Shown here: one piece after another, positions 1-6,907 of the stretch
Numbering within the stretch: the first letter of the stretch is position 1
Layout of the letters: the number at the start of each line of letters is the position of its first letter
NCBI GenBank assembly: GCA_963754065.1
Contig: CAVWFH010000034.1
Location: 124,001-188,000, forward strand
DNA: 64,000 bases
Source of the DNA: JALORV01 sp963754065
GTDB lineage: Bacteria; Pseudomonadota; Gammaproteobacteria; Burkholderiales; Burkholderiaceae_F
Direction: 5' to 3'
Notes under the pieces: generated by a model
The model's database searches: none
What the model saw: only the letters and a program-made list of their open reading frames with translations
Told to the model about the DNA's origin: nothing
Translations under genes and position numbers: made by a program

Positions 1-1
1 G

Positions 2-415
2 GCACTGCTGATCGAGGATGAGCCGGCCGCATTGCCGCAGACGCTGGTGAGCGCGATGAAGGAGGTCTTCACGGTTCCGCATTGCGCTGTACGGCTCTGG
101 ACGGTCAAGCCGCCTTACGCGACGCTTGTCTGTGCGCGGCCGGTATCGGCTGACACGATCACGCTGGCCAACAGCATGCGCGTGCCATTTTGTGGGTCGA
201 ACGTCGGTTTCGAGGCGGCCACGTGGTTCGACGACGGCGCGTCGATCCAGAGCATCGCGATGCTGCCGCTGCGGGTCGGCGCCGACCCTGCCACCTTCGG
301 CCTGCTGGTGCTCGGATCGGCGGACAAGGATCGCTTCCACATCACGATGGGGACGGCGTTCCTCGAGCGCATCGCCGAGCTGGCGAGCGCGGCACTGGCG
401 CGACTTCGTGGTTGA
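2..415 (+). CDS. DUF484 family protein, C-terminal part
   Basis: This frame is open from the window edge to a TGA, so only the last 137 residues are visible and the start lies outside. The sequence resembles the GAF-like half of DUF484 proteins: alternating strands and helices, a run reading ALLIEDEPAALPQTL, and a closing segment 'FLERIAELASAALARL' typical of the family. Function is unknown. In many proteobacteria DUF484 sits directly before xerC, as here, often downstream of dapF. Family assignment rests mainly on this context and the C-terminal pattern. Confidence 0.75.
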   Translation, partial: ALLIEDEPAALPQTLVSAMKEVFTVPHCAVRLWTVKPPYATLVCARPVSADTITLANSMRVPFCGSNVGFEAATWFDDGASIQSIAMLPLRVGADPATFGLLVLGSADKDRFHITMGTAFLERIAELASAALARLRG

Positions 416-468
416 ATCGGCGCGCAACGGCGCGAGCCGTGATCGCAGCCGTCCTGGCAGGAACTGTG

Positions 469-1398
469 GTGGTCGAGCCGCCGTCGGTTGAACGCTTCCT
501 CGACGAGCTGCGGACGCAACGGCGTGCCTCGGTGCACACGCTTGCGGCCTATCGGCGCGATCTGGCCAAGCTTGCCGAACTTGCCGCCGGCCGCGGCCCG
601 GCGCACCTGACTTCCCACGACATTCGCGGTTTCATGGCGCGGCTCCACGGCGCCGGACTGTCGGGCGCATCGCTCGCACGGGCGCTGTCGGCGTGGCGCT
701 CGTACTTCAACTGGCTGTCACGCCACGGTGCGCTGGACTCCAACCCAACGACCGGTGTCAGGCCGCCGAGACGCGAGAAGCGGTTGCCCAAGGCCCTGAC
801 CGCCGACCAGGCCGTGACGCTGGCCGCGCATGCCGGGGATGACTCCTGGTTGCAGGCGCGCGATCACGCGCTAGTCGAGCTCATGTACTCGAGCGGCCTG
901 CGCCTGTCGGAACTGGTGTCGCTCGACTGGCATCACTTCGAGGCCGACCGCGCCGCGCTCCGCTCCGTGAGCTGGATCGACCTCGCGAGCGGCGAGGCGA
1001 CGGTGCTCGGCAAAGGAAACAAGACACGCACGGTACCCATCGGGGCGCCGGCCTGCGCGGCGCTTGCCCGCTGGCTCGAACGTCGCACCGAGGTCAAGGG
1101 CTGCGATGCGCGGGCCTTGTTCGTCTCGGCGCGTGGTGGTCGTCTGACGGCGCGCAGCGTCCAGTCGCGACTTGCACAACTTGCGCGACGCCTCGGTCTC
1201 GGCATCCACGTGCACCCGCACGTCCTGCGTCACTCGTTCGCCTCGCACCTGCTGCAGTCGAGCGGCGACCTGCGCGCCGTGCAGGAGCTGCTCGGGCACG
1301 CCAACATTTCGACGACGCAGATTTACACACGGCTGGACTGGCAGCACCTCGCCAAGGCGTACGACGCGGCCCATCCGCGCGCCAAGCGCAGGTCATGA
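469..1398 (+). CDS. xerC: Tyrosine recombinase XerC
   Basis: Site-specific recombinase that acts with XerD at dif to resolve chromosome dimers at cell division. The C-terminal catalytic domain carries the full active-site set: R145 (SGLRLSEL), K182 (GKGNK), H251 and R254 (HVLRH), H277 (LLGHA) and the nucleophile Y286 (IYTRLDW). The N-terminal ~100 residues form the SAM-like DNA-binding domain. The frame is open far upstream, but GTG at 469 is chosen because AGGA lies 6 bases before it and the product (309 aa) has normal XerC length. An insertion around 'VSWIDLASGEA' before the catalytic lysine resembles other betaproteobacterial XerC proteins. The stop overlaps the next start (ATGA). Confidence 0.95.
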   Translation: MVEPPSVERFLDELRTQRRASVHTLAAYRRDLAKLAELAAGRGPAHLTSHDIRGFMARLHGAGLSGASLARALSAWRSYFNWLSRHGALDSNPTTGVRPPRREKRLPKALTADQAVTLAAHAGDDSWLQARDHALVELMYSSGLRLSELVSLDWHHFEADRAALRSVSWIDLASGEATVLGKGNKTRTVPIGAPACAALARWLERRTEVKGCDARALFVSARGGRLTARSVQSRLAQLARRLGLGIHVHPHVLRHSFASHLLQSSGDLRAVQELLGHANISTTQIYTRLDWQHLAKAYDAAHPRAKRRS

Positions 1399-2663
1399 GC
1401 GCAGCGGCCCGTTCCCGGAATATTGCGCCGAGCGCACCGGACGCGGGCCAGACTGCGCACCGCATCATCCTGAAGCCTGGCAAGGAGAAATCCTTGCTGC
1501 GACGGCATCCGTGGGTGTACGCGAGCGCCGTGGCGCGAGTGGAGGGTGACCCGGCCAGCGGCGGCACGGTACAAGTCCGTGGCGCCGATGGCCGCTTTCT
1601 CGCGTGGGCAGGCTACTCACCGGAGTCTGCGATCCGGGCGCGCGTCTGGAGCTTCGTCGAAGCGGTGCCTGTCAGCGCGGAGTTGCTGGCGCAGCGCGTA
1701 AATGCCGCCGTGCAGCGGCGCGCGACCCTGGCAGGAGACACCACTGCGCTGCGTCTGGTTTTCGGCGAAGCCGACGGCCTGCCCGGGCTCATCGTCGATC
1801 GCTATGCGGACCAGCTTGTCACGCAGTTCCAGTCCGCCGGCGTCGAGGCATGGCGCGACACGCTGATCGAGGCGTTGCTGCAGGCAACCGGTTGCCGCGA
1901 TGTCTTCGATCGCAGCGATGCCGCCATCCGGGCACGCGATGGACTGCCTGCGATCAGCGGCGTACTGCGAGGGGCCGAACCGCCGGCGCACATCGAGGTG
2001 ATCGAGCACGGACTGCGTTTCCTGGTCGACGTCCGGCGCGGCCACAAGACCGGCTACTACATCGATCAGCGCGACAACCGCCGCCTGGCGCGGGACCTCG
2101 CGGTGCGAGGCGCCGCCCGCAGCGGAAGCAGTCCTCGCTGCCTGAACTGCTTCTGCTACACGGGGGGCTTCTCGATAGCCATGCTGGCGGGCGGCGCCGA
2201 GTCGGTGCACTCGATCGATTCGTCGGCGGAGGCACTGCGCGTCGGCGCCGAACACGTGGCCCTCAATCAACTCGAGCCCGGCCGCGCCCGCTGGGAGGAA
2301 GCCGATGTCTTCACCGCGTTGCGCGCGCTGAAGGCCGGGGGCGCGCAGTTCGACATCATCGTTCTCGATCCGCCAAAGTTCGCCTCCAGCCACCATCACG
2401 TCGACCGGGCGGCACGTGCCTACAAAGACATCAACCTGAACGCCCTGCGGCTGCTGGCCCCCGGCGGGTCCTTGCTGACCTTTTCGTGTTCCGGAGCGAT
2501 AGACGTCGATCTATTCCAGAAGATCGTCGCCGGGGCGGTCATCGATGCCGGCGTCGACACCTGGATGGTGGCCCGCCTGGGCTCCAGCATCGATCATCCC
2601 TTGATGATGACGGTTCCTGAATCCGAGTACCTCAAGGGACTGCACCTGGTTCGCGTCGCTTAG
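1395..2663 (+). CDS. rlmI: 23S rRNA m5C1962 methyltransferase RlmI family
   Basis: SAM-dependent methyltransferase of the RlmI/YccW family (422 aa; E. coli RlmI is about 396), which methylates C1962 of 23S rRNA. An N-terminal PUA-like domain ('GKEKSLLRRHPWVYASAV', then 'FLAWAGYSPESAIRARVWS') precedes the Rossmann domain. The latter shows motif I (NCFCYTGGFSIAML), an acidic residue after strand 2 (HSIDSS), and the catalytic motifs VLDPPKFA and TFSCSG, whose cysteine suits an RNA m5C enzyme. The ATG overlaps the xerC stop by four bases, implying translational coupling. The N-terminus has about 25 extra Ala/Arg-rich residues, so an internal start is possible. Confidence 0.92.
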   Translation: MSAAARSRNIAPSAPDAGQTAHRIILKPGKEKSLLRRHPWVYASAVARVEGDPASGGTVQVRGADGRFLAWAGYSPESAIRARVWSFVEAVPVSAELLAQRVNAAVQRRATLAGDTTALRLVFGEADGLPGLIVDRYADQLVTQFQSAGVEAWRDTLIEALLQATGCRDVFDRSDAAIRARDGLPAISGVLRGAEPPAHIEVIEHGLRFLVDVRRGHKTGYYIDQRDNRRLARDLAVRGAARSGSSPRCLNCFCYTGGFSIAMLAGGAESVHSIDSSAEALRVGAEHVALNQLEPGRARWEEADVFTALRALKAGGAQFDIIVLDPPKFASSHHHVDRAARAYKDINLNALRLLAPGGSLLTFSCSGAIDVDLFQKIVAGAVIDAGVDTWMVARLGSSIDHPLMMTVPESEYLKGLHLVRVA

Positions 2664-2774
2664 GGCTGCGAAAGGCCCCGACGAGGCCTGGGCGCCGAGG
2701 CCGTCCGATCCTCTACACTACCGCCCCTCTTTTTGAGGTCCGTCGGCGTCGCGCCGGCGACTCTGGAAATTCTG

Positions 2775-3872
2775 ATGAATGAATCGAATCTGGTGCCGGT
2801 GACGGTCTTGACGGGCTTTCTCGGCGCGGGCAAGACGACTTTGCTAAATCGCATCCTGTCCGAGCAACACGGACACAAGATTGCCGTGATCGAGAACGAA
2901 TTCGGTCCCGAAGGAATTGACAACGAACTGCTGGTCACCGAGACGACCGAGCAGATCGTCGAAATGAACAACGGCTGCATCTGCTGCACGGTCCGCGGCG
3001 ACCTGGTCCGCATCCTCGCCGACCTCAAGCGCAAGCGCGAGGCGAAGGAACTCGACTTCGAGCGCGTGATCATCGAGACGACCGGCATGGCCAATCCGGG
3101 CCCGGTGACGCAGACCTTCTTCATCGAGGACGACATCTCGACGTACTACCTGCTCGACAGCGTGATCACGGTCGTCGATGCCAAGCACGGACACGACACG
3201 CTGGACGCGCAGGTCGAGGCGCAGAACCAGGTCGGCTTCGCCGATCGCATCCTGCTGTCGAAGACTGATCTCGTCGATGCCGACGAAGTGGACTCGCTGC
3301 GTGAACGGATCGTGCGGATGAATCCACGTGCGCCGATCAAGCCGGTGAACTTCGGTCAGATTCCCCTGAAGGAAGTGCTCGATCTGCGGGGCTTCAACCT
3401 CAACGCGATCCTCGATATCGACCCGCAGTTTCTCGCCGCGGAGCACCCGGACGCGGCCAAGGCGCAGCCGGGCAACGGCCATACGCATGAACACGAAGCC
3501 GACCATGTGCACGACGAGCACTGTGGTCATGATCACGATCACGACCATCATCACGCGCACCACCACCATGACGATGCAATCAAAGCCTTCGTGTTCCAGT
3601 CGGGCAAGCCGTTCGATTCGGCCAAGTTCGAGGAGTACATGGGCGCGCTGACTCAGGTTTACGGCCCTGACATGCTCCGGTATAAAGGCGTGCTTTTCAT
3701 GAACGGGACCAACCGTCGCATGATCTTCCAGGGCGTCCACATGCTCATGGGGGCGGATGTCGGACGGCCCTGGGGCAAGGACGAAAAGCCTTCCAGCAAG
3801 ATCGTGTTCATCGGGCGCAATCTTCCGAAGGACACCATACTCAAGGGCCTTGAGGCGTGCCTGGCACGCTGA
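2775..3872 (+). CDS. CobW/COG0523 family GTPase, putative zinc metallochaperone
   Basis: A 365-aa G3E GTPase of the COG0523 family. Walker A is GFLGAGKT (14-21), the metal-binding CXCC motif is C68-I-C70-C71 (NNGCICCTV), followed by IIETTG and the guanine-specificity motif SKTDLV. Between the GTPase and C-terminal CobW_C domains is a loop (about residues 236-270) with over a dozen histidines, typical of zinc-related members (YjiA, ZigA, ZNG1). Such proteins deliver metal to client enzymes and are often Zur-controlled, but no Zur box is obvious here. The next gene is a dksA homologue, a pairing seen in zinc-starvation loci. The frame opens at TTG 2733; ATG 2775 gives the standard N-terminus. 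The exact metal is inferred. Confidence 0.9.
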   Translation: MNESNLVPVTVLTGFLGAGKTTLLNRILSEQHGHKIAVIENEFGPEGIDNELLVTETTEQIVEMNNGCICCTVRGDLVRILADLKRKREAKELDFERVIIETTGMANPGPVTQTFFIEDDISTYYLLDSVITVVDAKHGHDTLDAQVEAQNQVGFADRILLSKTDLVDADEVDSLRERIVRMNPRAPIKPVNFGQIPLKEVLDLRGFNLNAILDIDPQFLAAEHPDAAKAQPGNGHTHEHEADHVHDEHCGHDHDHDHHHAHHHHDDAIKAFVFQSGKPFDSAKFEEYMGALTQVYGPDMLRYKGVLFMNGTNRRMIFQGVHMLMGADVGRPWGKDEKPSSKIVFIGRNLPKDTILKGLEACLAR

Positions 3873-3889
3873 TTCCCGCCCCCGAATCA
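3855..3889. other. Two tandem small inverted repeats over the cobW stop codon
   Basis: GCGTGCC/GGCACGC (3855-3869) and TGATTC/GAATCA (3870-3889) lie back to back across the cobW stop. No T-tract follows, so they are not a standard terminator. They could stabilise the upstream mRNA or weaken read-through into dksA. Confidence 0.3.
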
Positions 3890-3913
3890 GAGACTCAACG
3901 AGGTAGACACACG

Positions 3914-4426
3914 ATGGCTGCAGCAAAGAAGGCGCCGGCCAAGAAAGCGGCCAAGACCGCTGCCAAGAAGGTCGCAGTGAAAAAGGCCGCAGCGAAAAAG
4001 GTCGTTGCGAAAAAAGTCGCACCCAAGAAGGTCGTCGCGAAAAAGGCGCCGGCCGCGAAGGGCAAGACGGTGAAGAAAGCTGCGCCAGTGCGCCCGGCGA
4101 AGGCGGCGAATCCGGCCGCCAAGGCACTGGCGAGGCCGGCGGCGAAAGGGCCGGTGGCGAAACCGGCGGTAGTGGTTGCTGCGGGCAAGCCGACACCGAT
4201 GAAACCTCCGCTGCGACAAGCGAAGGTCGTGCGTCCGCCGAGCCTTTCCACCCTGACAAGCGCCGCCTCCGTGCCGATCGCACCCGCTTCCGGTCGCAGC
4301 CAAGGCCGTTCCTGCGCCCAGCCCCAAGGATCTGGCCGCGGCCCACGAGTATCTGCTGGCCCGGTCGGCCACGCGCAGCGAGGAGCCGGTGCTGGTGAAC
4401 GGCAAGCGCCTGCCGACCGAGGGTGA
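3914..4426 (+). CDS. dksA: Lys/Ala-rich N-terminal extension of DksA (5' part of a frameshifted gene)
   Basis: From ATG 3914, with AGGT nine bases upstream, the frame encodes about 125 residues made almost wholly of Lys, Ala, Pro and Val (repeated AAKK, AKKV, APKK units), like the histone H1-type tails on some betaproteobacterial DksA proteins. Past about 4289 this frame turns into Arg/Gly/Gln-rich nonsense, while the frame shifted by one base reads LPVAAKAVPAPSPKDLAAAHEYLLA and runs straight into the DksA core. The simplest reading is one extra base near 4288 (CTT) splitting one gene of 3914-4814. The tail probably binds nucleic acid non-specifically; this is inference. If the break were real, the ORF would stop at 4426 with a junk end. 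Confidence 0.7.
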   Translation: MAAAKKAPAKKAAKTAAKKVAVKKAAAKKVVAKKVAPKKVVAKKAPAAKGKTVKKAAPVRPAKAANPAAKALARPAAKGPVAKPAVVVAAGKPTPMKPPLRQAKVVRPPSLSTLTSAASVPIAPASGRSQGRSCAQPQGSGRGPRVSAGPVGHAQRGAGAGERQAPADRG

Positions 4427-4814
4427 GCTTCTGAAGATGCCCGAGTCGGCCTACATGAACGAGCAGCAACTGGCGTTCTTCAAGTACCGGCTGCAGGAGA
4501 TGGAACGCGAACTGCTGCAGAACGCGGACGACACGACCGAACACCTGCGTGAGACAGTCATCGTGCCCGATCCCGCCGATCGGGCGACCATCGAGGAAGA
4601 GCATGCGCTCGAACTGCGCACTCGTGACCGCGAACGCAAGCTGCTGAAGAAGGTCCAGCAATCGCTGGCACGTATCGAGTCGGGCGACTACGGCTACTGC
4701 GAGGAAACCGGCGAACCGATCGGGATCCCACGCCTGCTGGCGCGACCGACCGCGACGCTGTCGCTCGAGGCCCAACAGCGGCGCGAGATCAAGCAGAAGA
4801 TGTTTGGGGACTGA
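4389..4814 (+). CDS. dksA: RNA polymerase-binding transcription factor DksA (core)
   Basis: The 141 residues from GTG 4389 are a complete DksA core: N-terminal helix (YMNEQQLAFFKYRL), coiled coil, and the tip motif DPADRA, whose two aspartates and alanine act in the polymerase secondary channel with ppGpp. It then continues ATIEEEHALELRTRDRERK and ends in the globular region CEETGEPIGIPRLLARPTA. The classical four-cysteine zinc finger is reduced to one cysteine, as in zinc-independent DksA variants of alpha- and betaproteobacteria. The frame is open upstream to about 4260 in register with the Lys/Ala-rich extension, so GTG 4389 or ATG 4437 are fallback starts if the frameshift is genuine. Adjacent to a CobW zinc GTPase, it may replace a zinc-requiring DksA under zinc limitation. 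Confidence 0.93.
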   Translation: MLVNGKRLPTEGELLKMPESAYMNEQQLAFFKYRLQEMERELLQNADDTTEHLRETVIVPDPADRATIEEEHALELRTRDRERKLLKKVQQSLARIESGDYGYCEETGEPIGIPRLLARPTATLSLEAQQRREIKQKMFGD

Positions 4815-4915
4815 CGCTCTGCGTCTGTCCCCCGACATCCATTCCTGAGGATGCAAGAGGGGGAGCTTCCCCCTCTTGGATCTCCCCCGGATCTCCCCCT
4901 ACTCCGCGGTAGATA

Positions 4916-5699
4916 TTGCTGGGCTGCTCCACTTGGTTGGCAGACTCGACAATTCATCGCTACGGCACGACTCCACTGCTGCAGGCGTCGGCGATCGAAC
5001 TCCAGGCTGACGAGCAATGCGCTCTGGGCGGTTCAGCTGGATCAGGCAAAAGCACACTGCTCAACGTGCCGGCCGCCATCCTGCAGCGCAGGGCGACGTG
5101 TTTCGTGATCTTGGTCCAGTCGCAACTGACGCGCCAGCTCGAGCGTGACGCCCGCAACGTGGATCTTGTGGTCGGTGCGAAGGGTTCGCCTCTGCAACTC
5201 GTGCTATCGGCCGTCTATCAGGTCGATGTTCCAACGGGCAACGTGCCGCTGGCCACAGTCGACCTGTTGCGCGGTAATCGACTGATTGCGCAGGCCATTC
5301 CGTTGTCCATGGGCGACAGCTTCCGCGGTTTCCGTATCGTCGGCACCGAGTCGTCTTTTCTCGACCTGCACGAGGCTACGGTCGCGTTGGGTCGTCTCTG
5401 GCGTGAGCCCATGGAGGCGGTGATTGGCGCCGAGGTGGCTCGCGCGGCCAAGCTTGCTCCCGACAGCGAGTTCCTCGGGACGCACGGACTGTCCGAGGGC
5501 GGTGCCGCGCACGAGGACGCGAGGTATCGGGTCGTCGGCGTGCTGGCGCCGACCGGATCCGTCGTCGACCGGCTCGTGCTGACCGACAAATCAAGCGTGT
5601 GGCGTCGCGGTGGCCTTTGCGGTCGCCACTCTGGCTGCCGCGGTACCGACTTGGCGCGCCAGTCGGATGGACGTGTCGAAAGCACTCGCACAGGGATGA
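4916..5699 (+). pseudogene. Decayed ABC transporter: ATPase N-terminus fused to FtsX-like permease fragments
   Basis: The first ~45 codons resemble the start of a LolD/MacB-type ATPase (HRYGTTPLL, then Walker A GSAGSGKSTLLN). The reading then jumps in frame into the periplasmic domain of an FtsX/MacB-type permease (QSQLTRQLERDARNVDLVVG, then DVPTGNVP and FRVVGV-like RYRVVGVLAPTG). After about 5590 the permease C-terminus continues in another frame (VAFAVATLAAAVPTWRASRM, ending ALAQG and TGA 5697-5699). Missing are the ATPase Q-loop, signature and Walker B, the first permease helix region and most C-terminal helices: at least two deletions and a frame break. A merged ORF runs on to 5980 because the next gene shares its frame. 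In intact loci this ATPase and permease pair precedes a DUF3299 gene. Confidence 0.8.
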
Positions 5700-5980
5700 G
5701 CATGAGTCTTCACATCGTTTTTTTCGCCTTGATCACGTCCTTGCCAATTGCAGTGGCGACGGCCGCTCCCGCGGCCGGCCAGCCAGTCCCCAAACCCACA
5801 GCCGAGCAGACCCATCGCAATGAAGACATCGCCAGACACCGGCAGATGGCCCGTGCGCACGAAGAAGCAGCGAAGTGCCTGGAAGCGGGAGGCTCCGAAA
5901 AGCAGTGTCAGGAGCGACTGCGCGAGGCTTGCAAGGGCATTGCGGTGGGACAATATTGTGGGATGCGTCACGCGCATTGA
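5696..5980 (+). CDS. Small secreted Cys-containing protein, unknown function
   Basis: A 94-aa protein from ATG 5696, overlapping the stop of the permease remnant by four bases (ATGA), as expected for the translationally coupled last partner of a former operon. Residues 1-22 (MSMSLHIVFFALITSL..) form a signal peptide with a likely cut after ATAAP or nearby. The mature part is charged and helical (RHRQMARAHEEAAKCLEAG) with four cysteines in the pattern KC, QC, AC, YC and a final CGMRHAH that could bind metal. I do not recognise a named domain. Its location between the transporter remnant and DUF3299 suggests a periplasmic accessory role; this is inference. Confidence 0.7.
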   Translation: MSMSLHIVFFALITSLPIAVATAAPAAGQPVPKPTAEQTHRNEDIARHRQMARAHEEAAKCLEAGGSEKQCQERLREACKGIAVGQYCGMRHAH

Positions 5981-6085
5981 GGCCGCCACGGCGCGGGCGA
6001 TCGAGCGTCGACGTGAAGGCAACGGCTGCGACATCGACCGCAGGGGATGCACAGTACGTGGCGGGCGCGCCCGGGGAGTGCTGGA

Positions 6086-6613
6086 ATGAAGCGAAATGCT
6101 GCGGGGACTCGATGGCTTCTGTTGGCGTGCATCGTCGGCAGCCTGGCCATGGGAAGTGCCGGCGCGCAACTTCCCGCGACAGGAAACAATCCGGGCGGAC
6201 TCGGGCTGCCCATTGATCCGCAACTGCTCAATGACCTTCCCGAACTCAAGGGCGTCGTTCCTTGGCGCGTGCTCGGGCAGGTGAAGTCTGGCCAGGTCGG
6301 CAACAAGGTCGTCCCGCAGTTCAGCCCGGAAATCCGCAAGCTCGACCAACAGGAGGTCCGACTGCAGGGCTACATGCTGCCGATCACGGCCGGCGAAAAG
6401 CACTCTCACTTCCTGCTGACCATGCGGCCGCCGCACTGCCCGTTCTGCCTTTCGCTCGGGCCCGAGTACATCGTCGAAGTGAAATCAAAGTCTGCGATCA
6501 AGCACACCTACGAGCCGATGGTGCTTGCGGGCCGATTGAGCGTGCTGGCCGAGGACCCCTTCGGTCTTTACTACCGCCTCAGCGACGCCCAGCCGGCGAC
6601 TGCGGAAAAGTAA
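6086..6613 (+). CDS. DUF3299 family periplasmic protein
   Basis: A 175-aa protein with a clear signal peptide (RWLLLACIVGSLAMGSAGA, cut before Q). The mature domain has the DUF3299 pattern: PWRVLGQV, a pair of strands around VRLQGYMLPI, HSHFLLTMRPPHCPFC with a CxxC pair and histidines nearby, and EPMVLAGRLSVL. DUF3299 proteins are small periplasmic or lipoprotein partners found beside LolCDE/MacB-like ABC transporters, often in zinc-linked loci. Function is not established; the H/C cluster suggests metal binding. ATG 6086 is chosen because GGGGAG lies seven bases upstream and it begins the signal peptide; ATG 6047 only adds an unlikely leader. The gene looks intact although its transporter neighbours are ruined. 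Confidence 0.82.
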   Translation: MKRNAAGTRWLLLACIVGSLAMGSAGAQLPATGNNPGGLGLPIDPQLLNDLPELKGVVPWRVLGQVKSGQVGNKVVPQFSPEIRKLDQQEVRLQGYMLPITAGEKHSHFLLTMRPPHCPFCLSLGPEYIVEVKSKSAIKHTYEPMVLAGRLSVLAEDPFGLYYRLSDAQPATAEK

Positions 6614-6907
6614 TCCGGCCGGCTGGTGCGGTGGTAGCCGACAGGCGGGATAGTCGCCCAGATCAACGGTTTGCCCGGGAACGAAAGTTGTTACTATGGG
6701 ACGAACCTTCGGCTCGGACGTGCCGGCGTTGCCTATCGGTCGCCCGATCGTGAATCCAGTCCATGCCCGTGGGCGGCATTGTCCGAATGCTCGCGCGTAT
6801 GGGGTATCGGGTCTGACTCGTGTTGAGGCCGTGTCTGCCGTAGTTTGAGATACAAGGTTCACGGGCGCAGTAACGACAGTTCCGGACTAACAACACCAGA
6901 AGGCAGC

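Noticed and set aside
3914..4260. Separate histone H1-like protein gene
   Set aside because: The Lys/Ala tail has no own terminator or start for the following DksA with a strong site, and the frame one base away links it seamlessly to the DksA core.
2844..4856. 670-aa open frame on the minus strand across cobW and dksA
   Set aside because: It is a GC-rich shadow of real plus-strand genes with low-complexity His/Val and Pro/Ser runs mirroring the His-rich loop and the Lys/Ala tail.
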